Assembly (NCBI RefSeq): GCF_000264905.1
Contig: NW_006763142.1
Coordinates: 1,248,760 to 1,312,759, forward strand
Reading direction: 5' to 3'
DNA: 64,000 nucleotides
Origin: Stereum hirsutum FP-91666 SS1
Taxonomy: Eukaryota; Basidiomycota; Agaricomycetes; Russulales; Stereaceae
Of the stretch, positions 1 through 11,288 are shown piece after piece; the stretch's first letter is position 1, and each line of letters begins with the position of its first letter. Under the pieces are notes generated by a model. That model ran no database searches. It had not been told where the DNA came from and saw only the letters and a program-made list of their open reading frames with translations. Position numbers and translations under genes: made by a program.

Positions 1-360
1 CAGCTAATTCCATCAAAACAACACCTACCCCTGCAATTCATTCACTCTAAATCACAAAACTCACAAAGTTACCAAAACACCCCCAGGTCACCCCATTTCC
101 CCTACTAATACACCCCTACAGTACCCAGTATATCAATCCCAACATCCCTGCTATTATTTCCCTATTTTTCCGTATTTTTATTGTCCACCATCCTATCCCT
201 ATCCATGTATCTATCTACCCTAGCCCCAGAGCCCATACCTAGCCCCATACATCCTCCCTGAACCCTGTATACATCTATCCTATCCCTGCTGCACAATTAC
301 CCCCCATTTTCCTACCCCATTCTACCCCCTACCCAACCCCCTACCACCCCCTACCCATCC

Positions 361-424
361 ACCCATTTTTCCAGCCATTTTCCAGCCATTTTCCGCCCAT
401 TTTTCCGGTCATTTTCCCAGCCAG
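361..424. repeat. Short imperfect tandem repeat, unit about 12 bp
   Basis: The word CCATTTTCCAG (with CCATTTTCCGC and CATTTTTCCGG variants) recurs about five times head to tail. It lies inside the C-rich segment just before the palindromes. Confidence 0.6.
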
Positions 425-441
425 AATATCCCCCAGCCCAT

Positions 442-526
442 GCTCTTTATAAAGAGCCATTAATATTTTGGCAGTCGACTCTTTGCAAAGAGCCAATAGC
501 TTACTACAAGGACTCTTTATAAAGAG
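442..526. repeat. Three regularly spaced palindromes
   Basis: Perfect palindromes lie at 442-457 (GCTCTTTATAAAGAGC), 479-492 (CTCTTTGCAAAGAG) and 513-526 (CTCTTTATAAAGAG). Their centres are 36 and 34 bp apart. All share the half-site CTCTTT, and only the central two bases differ in the middle copy. Repeated subterminal palindromes of this kind are typical of DNA-transposon ends or of a dimeric DNA-binding protein, but nothing in the sequence decides between these. Confidence 0.6.
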
Positions 527-1212
527 GCTACATCATCTGGTGCATAAAACTCTGTCCCCAGGTCGTCGAAGCGCCCGTATCATAAAACCTCTAGTATGTA
601 AGTTAGCCGCTGCGACTTGGATCGCCACAGCTCGCCACAGCCGGCATCTCCTGCCGAATTTCATTTTGCGGTGTTGACACCGATATTGTTACGGTCTCGG
701 GGGTGTGTTCCGTAGCAGACCTTGACATGTTGAACGCCCTATCTTCAACACCCAGGTCTGCCTGTGGGAGACTAATACATGCTGTTTCGCATCCTGCGGA
801 TGCGAATTGCGTCGCGAGTTGCCCGCCCACCCGGCGGCTCCTCTCGCTTCGCGTCCGGACTTGGCTGACCAAGTCCCAAGTTGCCCCTTAGCTCACAGAC
901 TCCGCTTTCGTCTCCGCACCAAGACAGCTCGCAGATGAGACTGGACCGGCATTCAACGAAGTTTTGGCCTGGATACGTGAATATCCTTCAAAGTTTCGAG
1001 AGAAGTAAAGGTTCTCCAACATGTCGCAGTGGATTTACGGCGCTGCTCTTGAATCCGTTGGTCAAGTCATAGTACGGTGTTACTCTTTTAATTCTCTCAG
1101 CTCGAGCCCGAGTCCTTTGACGAAGAAGTATGTCATAAACGACATGAGGCGGGTCCTCGCCCTCGTCCTGCACTAAGTATCTTCCCTCATTCCATCTCAC
1201 TATCTTATGCAG

Positions 1213-1889
1213 TACTGTAGTATTTCGATCAATTCGGCACGCTGTGTGACGTGTGACAGCCTCCTTTCACTCGATGGTTTCGTCAAATCGACGAAAATCG
1301 ACGAAAATTGCCTATTTGGGACTGTATTTCGCTCGATGGTTTCGACAGATGCGATTGTGACCTGTTACAGGTGTGACATTTCGTCAATTTTGGAAGGTGC
1401 ATGGCATATGCTGGGCGAGGTCCAATCCTAGTGCGGACAATTTTGGGCCAAAAACTGGTCTCATGTTTGATCATAGTGCGTACATTTTCGGCCTCCGAAG
1501 GACCCCAGGTCCGATCCCAAACGAGACAAAAGTGGTGAACTCACAGCGAGGTCCGATCTTACCATAGCCCATAGTGCGCACAAAAGAGATAAAATGACTC
1601 GTGAGAGATCCCCTCCAAACACTCACCGACGAGGTGTGCACATAATGAGAAATAAAACACATATGTTCGAGCTCTATGCTGGGCGATGTCCGATACGAAA
1701 TGCGTACCAAATGTCCTCCAAAACGGGGCACCCGATCCGAGTGCGTACATTCCGCTCCCAAATCGGACCGGACAAAAAGGGCGAAATCCAGCGATTTTGG
1801 ATCGGACCTCCCTAGGCATACTTATGCCATGCGCCTATTTTGGAGGGCCTGTGACGCGTGACCGCCGAATTGATCGAAATACTACAGTA
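1213..1889. mobile_element. Non-autonomous Tc1/mariner-like miniature element (MITE)
   Basis: A perfect 24-bp terminal inverted repeat begins CTGTAGTATTTC at 1215-1238 and is found inverted at 1864-1887. A TA dinucleotide sits immediately outside each end (1213-1214 and 1888-1889), as expected for the TA target duplication of Tc1/mariner elements. Imperfect inverted similarity continues inward for some 25 bp. The interior has no convincing transposase. It carries direct repeats of words such as GGTCCGATC and AGTGCGTACATT. At 677 bp it is small, so it would have to be moved by a transposase encoded elsewhere. Confidence 0.75.
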
Positions 1890-2049
1890 TATCGATAGAC
1901 TTAGCCATCACTAGCTCGACTCACCCGATACGTAATATCTGTGTGAATAGGGGTCAATAACAAGCGTGTAAGGTGATCATGTCACATCCCAGTCTCTGAC
2001 CCTCCCCTCTTCCCTCTTGCTCAATCAAGAAACCTTCACGAACACCCAC

Positions 2050-2662
2050 GACTCCCCATCCTCACGTCCATGAAATATTCCGCGCCAAACTCGGTATGAA
2101 ACTTTATGTTCTACTCGTGGGTGATGCAACGAACGATGGCGAGCTGAGATACGAGCCGATATCGGGATTGGGTTCTACTCACCTGTTCCGTTCCTTCGCC
2201 GTGTGTGAGTGTGCGGGCAGTTCCTTTTGTCTCTTTCGGTCTTCTTTTTTGTCGTCGCGGCCTGAACACTGTATTGGGTTTTGATCGCATTGTGTATTCC
2301 ACAGAACGCTACAGGACTGCATCATCCCTCTCTCAACTCTCACTAGGTACCACTGCTATGGTCACGAAGCACAAGAACCTCGGACAGCACTGCCTATACC
2401 CACTAACATGGCATTATTTTTCAGGATCCGAGCCGCAGTGGCGAACAGAAATATGTTGATACTGAAGATGATGCACTGGGGTGGAGACCTGGGCGATTGT
2501 TGACGGGAACGGCGACTCTACCGGCTGTTTACCACGGCGTCTAACAATACCACGATGTCTAACAGTTGCGACGATCGCGTCTGACTTTTTTCCAGCAACA
2601 TCTTATTTTGAGCACAACCCTATTAGGGACGAACGGCTCCCGAGGAATTATGCGGGAATGCC
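2050..2662 (+). pseudogene. Decayed cytochrome P450 fragment
   Basis: This stretch aligns in order with exons 8 and 9 of the intact P450 at 38299-41441. At 2057-2140 the reading HPHVHEIFRAKL...NDGEL matches HPHIQAMLRAEL...NDGEL. At 2180-2204 PVPFLRRV matches PVPFVRRV and is followed by the same GTGTGAGTG donor. From about 2302, QDCIIPLSTL matches QDRTIPLSTP. Around 2430-2515 the nucleotide text equivalent to AANRDRSIWGDDALEW...RWLTG is recognisable but out of frame. At 2632-2662 ERLPRNYAG matches ERLPGIYAG. The ExxR helix is deleted, frames shift repeatedly, and no heme-binding exon was found downstream. The fragment is therefore a dead copy, transcribed if at all toward the NACHT gene on the other strand. 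Confidence 0.8.
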
Positions 2663-3356
2663 TGTGAGCCGTTTCCCAGACATCTCTTCTCTTTGACCTT
2701 TGCATTTTCCTTGTGTATTTTTCACGATTGTAATCATGTCATCTCCCTATTCATTGTGTCTGTTGGTCTACAACCGTAGAGTGCCGTGCTGACGGACGGC
2801 GCGCAGGAGGCTTGAGTAATGATATGGGATGCGTGAGTCTTCTAGGAGGAGTAAGATCTTACTTATGAGCCGGTCTCTCATTCTGATCCCACTTCACCGT
2901 CCTTGTATGTATTCTCCTCGCCGTTCTCAGACGAACTCTTGCGCAAGTCGGAAGATCTCTCTACATAAACATCGTTGCAGATTTGTTCGCACAGGCGAGT
3001 AAGGAGGGTACGTAGCACGAGGCGAAGTACTTAAGAACAGCATTTCACATACTGAAATAAGCCACCAGAAATCGACCACCGAAACCCAAAATCCGAAACC
3101 TCAAACCCGAAACCCGCTTTCAAAACCGAGAGAGTTGAAGCAAGAACGAAAGTATATCTCCAACTAAGTACAGGGTTCAACACATTCTCAGTGCATTGTG
3201 TTGCATCCGAGTCCTAGCCATGACCAGCCTGAGCATATCATACACATCGTCGACTGCCTCTCGGGCATTCGATAGTATAACAAGTGTGAAAAGAGAAGAA
3301 AGGAAGGAAACAAATGGACAGCCAAGGCTCATTCTCCACACATGTATATGCAGCAC
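2663..3356. other. Intergenic, between the P450 relic and the NACHT-WD40 stop
   Basis: No gene is supported. By comparison with the intact copy, the last P450 exons (heme loop and C terminus) should lie here, but I could not recognise them. A short run of repeated words (AAACCCGAAACCC and variants) occurs near 3080-3115. Confidence 0.4.
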
Positions 3357-6300
3357 CTATACTTCACGACTCTGGCCGCGTTCAGTATAACATTTCATCC
3401 AATTGGTCCCCAAACAGGCTGATGAAAAGTCGATTGTGGTATAAGGATTTTGAGACATGATGAGGAGAGTATCTTTGTCGCAAAGGCCTGGGTGTAAATG
3501 AGTCGGGATCCAAACAAGAGGCTGTTTGGATCTTGTCGATAAGAGCCAGCCATCCGGGTTTGTCTTCCATTCTATGCCATGAGTTTCCTTCCTGGTCGAG
3601 GTGTCCCAGATGCGCACCGACTTGTCGGATGAGCCCGAGACAATGTACGGGCTTCCAGTGGAAAAGGCAATGGAGGTGACCTGGTCAGTATGTCCCTTGA
3701 GCATCCGCAGCTGCTTCCCGGTGAGTGCATCCCAGAGGCGCACCGACTTGTCGTCCGATCCAGAAATTACGTGCCGGCTGTCCTCTGAGAATGCGACCGA
3801 GGTGATGGAGGCAGTGTGGCCCTCTAGTATCTGCAGCTCATCCCCGGTGTATACGTCCCATATACGCACCGACTTGTCGGATGAGCCTGAGACCACACGC
3901 TGGCCATCAGGAGAGAAGGCGGTGGAGGTGACATACTGAGTGTGCCCCTCCAGCCTCTTCAGCTCCTCCCCAGTAGATATGTCCCATATGCGCACAAACT
4001 TGTCAGATGATCCAGAGGCGACAAGGTGGCCATCGGTGGAGAAAGTAACGGAGGTAACAGAGGCAGTATGGCCTTCCAGAACTTGCAGCTCTTCTCCGGT
4101 GAATGCATCCCATATGCGCACCGATTGATCAGACGAGCCCGATACAATGTGCTGGCTATCAGCGGAGAAGGCGACAGAGTTGACCTGTTCAGTATGGCCC
4201 TCCAGCATCTGCAACTGCTCCCCGGTGGATACATCCCAAATATGCACCAACTTATCAGATGACCCAGAGATGACATGTCGATTGTCGGGAGAGAAGGCGA
4301 CGGAAGTAACAGAGGCAGTGTGGCCCAGCTTCTGCAACTCCTTCCCGGTGTATGCATCCCAGATGCGTACTGACTTGTCGTACGATCCAGAGATGATGTG
4401 CTGGCCATCAGCGGCGAAGGCAACGGAGGTGATGGAGTCAGTGTGGCCTTGCAGTTTTTGCTGTTCCCTTGCGGCAGATGTATCCCAGATGCGCACCGAC
4501 TCATCGCTTGAGCCCGAGACAACCCGCTGCCTATCAGCGGAAAAGGCGACAGAGGTGACGGAGGCAGCGTGGCCTTCCAATTTCTGCAGTTCCTTCCCTA
4601 TGGATACGTCCCAGATGGCCACCGACTTGTCAGACGAACCCGACGCGATGAACTGGCTATCGGCAGAGAATGTAACGGAGGTGACACAGCCAGTGTGGCC
4701 CTCTAGCCTCTGCAACTCCATCCCGGTGAACGCATCCCAGATGCGCACCGATTCATCATACGAGCCCGAGACGACATGCTGGCCGTCTGCGGAGAAAGCG
4801 ACGGAGGTGACATAGCGAGTGTGACCGTGCAGCTTCTTCACTGGTAGCTGGTTCTCTGTAGTTATGTCCCAGATGCGTACCAACTTGTCGGACGAACCCG
4901 ATACGACGTGATTGCCATCGGCGGAAAATGTGACAGAGGTGACACGGCCAACGTGTCCCTCCAGTCTCTTCAGCTTCTGCGATGGCCGGGGGGATACGTT
5001 CCAGATGCGCACCGACTCGTCTTCTGAGCCAGATACTACGCATTGGCAATCAGCAGAAATGGCGACGGAGGTGACGGAGTCAGTGTGCGACTCAAATTTA
5101 TGCAGCTCCTCCCCGGTGGCAACGTTCCAGATGCGCACCGACTTGTCCACTGAGCCCGAGACAACGAGCTGACCGTCGATGGAGAAGGCGACGGAGGTGA
5201 TGGATGCAGTGTGCCCCTCCAGCTTCTTCAATTCCTTCCCAGTGGATGCGTCCCAGATGCGCGCCACTTCATTGTTCGAACCCGAGACGATGTGTTGACC
5301 ATCAGCAGAGAATGCGACGGACTGCACTGCAGCCCCGACGTCCACTTGCATGAGAACACCGCCATGATTACTGACTCCGACAAAGCGCAGGCGTGGCAAA
5401 CCAGAAAAGCCCGCCCCCCACTCCCTAGGCATCTCTGAATTCGAGGCAAGGTCCGCCGCCAGACTCGAGATGTACAGATGCGGTGTTGATAGTGATGCAG
5501 GGGTATGCAGAAATGACCGGATAACTCTGAATACTGATTTCAAGGCAAGCTGCAGCTCAGGCATAGCTTCGAATTGCTGCTACGTCAAAATGATCAATGC
5601 GACATTCTCATTTGTGAGAAGGAAGGAGCTCACCATCTGGGTCACCCATTCCATCACCGCTCCCATTCCATTATAGCATTCCATCTTGATAGAAAGAAGA
5701 TTCATGACTTCGATCCAAAACAGCACCTTCTCTGACCGACTGAATGCCAGCAGTTGGTGGAGGAGGTAAAGGGCGCTTTCGCTTTCGGTCGGTATGCTTT
5801 TGAGATGTGATGGCCAATACCGACATGCATATTCCAGAGCTGTGATACTGGTGATGTTTCTGGTAATGGACTCAGGGAGATCCACAAGCTCGGAATCAAA
5901 ACAGTAGGATGACGAGATACTGCATATGTTGAACCGCAGGGATTGTTTCATGATACGAAAGCACCCTTGAGCAAGGACAGGATGAATAGCACCCGGTCGG
6001 CATGTCACATGTGGGCCACAGCGCTGCTCGTCAAACATGTAGTCGGGGAATGATTGGTGGTGTGTATATATGCGGTCGTTTGAGATGTATGTGACGGCAT
6101 GAAGATCGTCGACAAGCAGCCGAACCGCTTCTGGATCAATGTCATCAGAGTCTTTTGATATAACGTCGGCGAGTTCAAGGATGGAGAGGGGTCGAAGAGC
6201 GCATAGGATGCCATGGAGAGCGGTAAGTCGGAAGCTGCTGATTTCGTCTGGATGGTTGAGTCGGATGGACTCGTCGAGGATGTCCGCATAGATATTATCA

Positions 6301-8390
6301 ATGGGCAAGCGAGTCTCGCCTCGTAGTGGGCGGGTATTCTGCTCCCGCAGGATCACAGAGATTCTCTCAGCCTTTTGCTTCGTGGAAAAGTCACGACGGG
6401 ATATCAGACGAATCACAGTGGCAGCATAGATGAACAAGCCATTCGAGAGGTCCGCAAGGCCGTAAAGTTCGTTTCGATATGAGGTCCAAAGTTCTGGCAA
6501 ACTGTCGACAATGAACTTCATAACGTCATCTCGGTCAGTTTCCCTATCGATATCTTCCAGACGATAAGTGGCCTCTCGTGATAGCGACTGGGCATTGTAG
6601 ACTATGTCAGGGTGAGGACGGCTCGTTATGAGGATCTTGAGACCATGCATGTAGCTGGGTCCTACTTCTGCCATCATCTCAATAAGGGATCGTAGCAATT
6701 TCGGGCCACCATCTTCGACGATCTCGTCGAGAGCATCGATGACGATGAGAGTGGGAAGACGATCGTCAGGACGGTCTTTCAACGATGACCGCCACGGTTG
6801 GACTAGTAAGTGACTGATGTGTTTGGCTGAGTCATGAACATCATCCCGGTTGACGTTGAAAAGAGCTTTTGCAAACGATGAAGAATGCCGTGCGAGCTGA
6901 TATACCAGAGTAGGTATGATGCTGCTCAGACGTCGCAGATCTTCGACTTGGCGGGAACAGAAGAAGGAGGCACCCAGAATATGGTGGATACCGCCCCAGT
7001 CAAAAGATCGACAGACGGTATATGCGATGGTGGACTTCCCGGTGCCCGCCATTCCGCTGAGCCAGAATATTGGGGGGGACGACGGAGAATTATCAATGGC
7101 CCAAGCTCGGATGCGCTCCAAGACCTGGACACGCGTGCCCTCTGTGCACGGACCACGCTTCGGTGTGTCCTTTGAGGTATCCGAGTCGTACATGGCAGTG
7201 GGCGCACGGAGCCACTCTTTGCGTTCAATGCTCTGCGATAGTGGTAAGCACTGACTTAGCTGCCGTGAGTGAGTGAACTTACCTGGAGTAGTTTGCGAAT
7301 CAATTTTGTGTCCCGCTCGATGGCCAAGGAAATATCAACCTGATGGTGGATCAGATTGCAGTTTTGATGTGATTTTACCGAGCTGACGTACAGAAAAGTC
7401 CTGCGTCGTTTGACCAAGTTCCTTCACGGCTTCTTCGATCTTCTCATGGTAATGCTCGATATCGATTGTTTTCTTCCACTGCGGCGTCTGCTGTACTGTA
7501 TACACATATTGCGCCTTGAGTAACAAAAATCTGTCAGAGAAATCAGCCTCGATCCCGAAAGTCTCGCAAGCATGGCGAAATTGAGGCACCTGACAAAAGC
7601 GTCAATCCTCGTGAGAGAGTCCAAATCCTCCGTCTCCTCCATTGCCCGCTCTATGATGATGAGCCGGCGTTTGAGGTTTTCGAATATTTCATCGGCATTG
7701 TCGTTCATGACCTTGACGTCCTGCATAGATAATTAGTTTGACGAATGTAATGCGCTGTCAATTATGACGAGGTGTACTTCAATAGCATCTGCAATTGCCG
7801 TGAAGACTGCGACCGGGAACTTGAAAGGTGTTCCTTCTAAGAGGGGTTCAATCCTTTTCGCGAGATGGACGAGGCCTTTGCAAACACTTGCCGCCCTCTG
7901 AGAGGCGCGAGAGTGAGCTTGTGCTGCATTGATATCTTTGGCGGTCACATTGAAGGGAACGTCGTCGGAATTTGAACCGGCACCCACTGTGAATTGACTG
8001 ATCAGTACGGACCACTGAGTCAGACAGACTCTACGCACCTGAGGGCATCGTGAGCTGAGCGTCGATAGGGACCGATGGTGCCATATCGAGCGTGGGAGTC
8101 TCTGGGCGGGGGGCTGGGTTGGGTACTTCAAACTGTTTTCGGTTTTTTCCATGAAAAATATCTCGAACATTTTCGAAAAATCCATGGCTATACAAGTCGA
8201 CATGGTGAGATAGAGTGAAAACAGACCGTTGGGAGGGACTGGGCGAGATATCCGTCGTCTACCTTGTAGTGCTCGGGCTGATTGGATGAGGAATCAGATC
8301 GGATTCGGAGGCTGAGTTTTGTTCTTGGTCGCGTCCACGACGTCGACTGAAGGGATTACGGAAGACAGAGGGACGGGAGCTCGAAGACAT
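3357..8390 (-). CDS. NACHT-WD40 STAND protein, copy 1, with an in-frame TAG
   Basis: This is an NLR-like fungal STAND NTPase. The family acts as a nucleotide-switched intracellular sensor, and some members control non-self recognition. Seven exons are supported by phase and by the paralogue at 32044: 8390-8263, 8187-8039, 7986-7778, 7720-7590, 7530-7392, 7339-7283 and 7232-3357. The basic, serine-rich N terminus is followed by a helical region (about residues 120-270) reminiscent of MLKL/Goodbye-type effector domains; that resemblance is tentative. The NACHT domain has a P-loop GMAGTGKST (about 331-339) and Walker B LIVIDALDEI. About 14 WD40 repeats of 42 residues follow, then a conserved tail ending near DFSSACLG. 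Codon 822 (5582-5580) is TAG where the paralogue has CAG (Gln), exactly between NACHT and WD40. Otherwise the frame is open over 1562 codons. It may be a recent pseudogene, two split products (an ATG lies at 5564), or a sequence error. Confidence 0.85.
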
Positions 8391-10253
8391 TGCGAAGTTG
8401 TTTGGGGGATGCTCGTGAGAGGAGTAGAGGGGGAGAGATGGATACGAGTGAGGGCGCAGGGTAGTGAGGCTTTGGGACGGACACAAGGCATACGCGTGGA
8501 CGCCTTTCTCAGCTCAAGATAGATATAGCATAAATGCAGGCGCCCTAAAGCAACGACGGGCCAATATGGGCGAAGATGCGGAGCATGATAACTATTCTGG
8601 TCTGGTACTGAACGTGCGAGCAAGATCCAACCGCGCGCCGTGGGACTTGTGAGAAGACTGTTTCAGCGCTTGGGCGGTGACTTTGAACAGGGAAGCTTCC
8701 ACTGACAAGACTGAACTGTCCCAAAAAAAACAGGAGATAAAGACAGATTCGAAGTATAGTCCATATTAGCTATACGATGAGAACGCCATGGCCTTAGGCT
8801 CTCCGCGGTGGCGCCACACGCGACCACTCTTTCAGCCGTTGTGTCAGATGTCCATGTCCCTGGCGGCGCACAGGGGTATAGTTTATGACGAAGACGAGAG
8901 TCGAGGAATTCCAAACCGCGTGCAGTTGGACGGATGTCCATGTGTTGTAGAGGGGCGCGCAGGGAATGACGGTCTTCGTTTTGTTGACAGGATGGCGGGA
9001 ACTGAAACGCGACGTCTGTGAGTTCAATGTAGTAAGAGACCGCGCCAAAGTGTGAACTGAGAAGCGTTAAGGAAATGTATACACCCTGCATACGATCGAA
9101 AGTAGAACATACACGAGAAAAGTATATCGCTACCAGCACGGGCTGGAGACCTAGATGATTCGAGTGACGAGTATGCGTGTCGACATTCGGGCGCAAATGC
9201 GTCTGTGGCCTGAGAACCGACATGAAGTTCGGAAAACATGGTCAGATTGGAGGATCCAGGACTCGTAGATATCCAGAATTGGTCACCAAATATGGGTTTG
9301 TCAGTGGATATGCCAACGAAGCATTAAACGGACAGGCCTAGCTTCGATCGAAATTCTGTCCTGAGACGGATGTGGATGCATGACAAAGTTTCTGTGTCGC
9401 AAAGCCTGGCCGCTGGTGTCGTCGCCAAACAAAGAAGTACAAATGTAGGCCGAGGAGGAATATTAACGGGCATGTGGAGCCTGTAAATGACCTGCAACGA
9501 TAGCGTTAGTCGGCGTTGTCACCGTTCGATTTAGAGATAGCACTAGTCAGGTTCGCAGGGATATTATGGAACGCAAATGGTTGCGCTGAGCTGGAAACAG
9601 TGGGGTACGCCGGCAGTGTATATTCGATGAGTGACGAGGTAGAAACGACAGAATGAGGGTAATTGAGAGCGTTCACCGGCCTTGAGAATAACCACCAGGA
9701 GCATGTAACTTAGGCGGAACCAGCGCCCTTCCTTCCTTCCATTCCATGAAGCCGCCCGAGCGCAGTGGAGAGCTCAAACACGAGCAAAGCAAGCAGAGTA
9801 GCCAGGTTCCCTAGTCTTACTGCATGTGTTCGATCCGCTGTTTCTACGGCTAGGTTGGGCGCCAGGCTCGAGGACGGAAATTTAACTGCAGGTTGAACCG
9901 GTCCGAAGAAGTAAAAGCATCGCCTTGGCCACCCTTACTGTGAAGTGAGACAATGTCAGAGATGGAAAGAAAAGGGTGAAACAAGCTTATACGCTTTCTC
10001 GAATCATGATGTTGAGCATAAGTATACATGTTGTGACGACGAGAGGAAGAGAGGCACTTGGACAGACTTGGGTGATATTTGTTGATCCAGGTTCCGGCCC
10101 ACCAGCGGTCCGGATCGACGCGTCTCGAAAAACTTGCCCAAAAAATACGCACCGCGTTCGACTGAACAAACCAGCGCACGGACTTCCTCATATTTTCATA
10201 CTCACAGTCATCATTTACCCCCATTAAAATTTCTCAAAGAAATACTACGAACC
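8391..10253. other. NACHT copy 1 promoter and intergenic sequence
   Basis: The first 145 bases (8391-8535) are the duplicated promoter of the NACHT gene. Read on the minus strand, they align with 31890-32043 upstream of copy 2, including TTATGCTATAT, CACGCGTATG and CCGTCCCAAAGCC. Beyond this I see no supportable gene. A 186-codon minus-strand frame at 8663-9223 has no recognisable motif and no paralogue here, and I leave it uncalled. From about 10200 the sequence is the short 5' leader of the next gene. Confidence 0.5.
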
Positions 10254-11288
10254 ATGTCAGACTCGGAATCCGACGCACCCCAAGCCGTCTCCCTCTCCCA
10301 GTCCAAAAAGACGGCACGGAAGCAAGACAAGGAGGTCGAGTCGTTTCGCGCCGGAGAGAAGAAGAAGGAGAAGGAGAGGAATAGGCAGAGGGATTTGTGG
10401 TTGAAGGAGCAGGCATCTTCGAAGACGATTGATGCTGACGAGACGATAGAGAGTAAGGAAGGCAAAAAGGACAAGACAGGGAAACGGAAGAAGGGAAATG
10501 AAGCAATAGAGGAGGATGAGGAGCAGAAGAGGTTAGAGGCACGGATGGCGAGGGCTATGGAGGAGGCGGGCGGCGAAGACGATGAGGAGATGGATATCGG
10601 TATGGACGACGGTGAAGAGGGCGACGAGGATAGCGACGAGGACGAGGACGAGGACGAGGATATGGAAGAACTCGATGACGATGACGAAAGAGAAGACGAA
10701 GATGAGGAGGACGGCGACGAGGGCGAGGACGACATGGAAGACGACGACGACGACGCTTCAGACCCAAGGTCGAAATACCTTCCCGACCATATTTTCACCG
10801 CTGCCTTTTCGAAACCTTTGAAACCTCCAAGTACTACTACTCCCTCAAAACCACCTGCACCAAAAGCCTCTAAAGCATCCAAGAAACGGAAACGTGTGCA
10901 GAGCTTGTCAAAAGATATTGTCCTCGGGTGAGCCCTCTTCTTATCGTGTGGCCCAATATTTCTCCTAGTCGCCACACACTCCACCTTCATATTCAATCGC
11001 ACTAACTGAATTCCTCTCTTTTTTTCTCCCCTCCCTATGCTTTTGAACAGGTCTCGTACGATCCGAACTCTCCCACCACCATCCTCACACACCCACGCCG
11101 ACATACACACACCAGGTACTCTCGCCCCTCCTCCCCGAATCAACAAGTTCCTCTCCCGTACCTTATCCCTCAAGGGTACCAGTGCCAACAAAAAGAAGAC
11201 CCAAGGATGGGAACGAAGAGCTGCGAATTTGGGCGTGATGAAGCGGAGTGGAGGAGCACCTGCGGCTGGCTTCGTTCGTGCACGATGA
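10254..11288 (+). CDS. Acidic/basic nuclear protein, possible U3 snoRNA-associated (Utp16-like) factor
   Basis: Two exons (10254-10927 and 11051-11288) encode 303 residues. The N terminus reads AVSLSQSKKTARKQDKEV, followed by a lysine/arginine/glutamate-rich predicted coiled coil (about 20-110). A long Asp/Glu run spans about 110-165, then KYLPDHIFTAAF, a lysine-rich nuclear-localisation-like KKRKR, and a conserved C terminus with SRTIRTL, FLSRTL, GWERRAANLGVM and GGAPAAGFVR. The alternating acid and basic tracts indicate a nucleolar or chromatin protein. The tail and the SLSQSK start resemble fungal proteins annotated as U3 snoRNA-associated, which act in 18S rRNA processing. That identity is from memory of the family and is tentative. 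The gene model itself is firm: the intron has GTGAGC and CAG ends and the stop directly follows the conserved tail. Confidence 0.75.

Larger units (their letters stand above)
1..1212. other. Repeat-rich, C-rich non-coding stretch
   Basis: No gene can be supported here. The first 430 bases are strongly pyrimidine-rich, with many runs of C and A/T-poor guanine-free words. From about 600 the composition returns to normal. Only short unsupported reading frames are present. The composition, the tandem repeat at 361-424 and the palindromes at 442-526 suggest the edge of a repetitive element rather than a promoter. I cannot assign a family. Confidence 0.5.

Noticed and set aside
3601..5172. Plus-strand open frames (112-222 codons) opposite the WD40 repeats of copy 1
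   Set aside because: Same repeat-driven antisense artefact as in copy 2.
7070..7276. Plus-strand frames opposite the P-loop exon of NACHT copy 1
   Set aside because: Antisense to a domain with clear Walker A and B motifs and a paralogue-supported exon.
8663..9223. 186-codon minus-strand frame
   Set aside because: No motif, no intron-supported extension and no paralogue in the window. Length alone is weak evidence.
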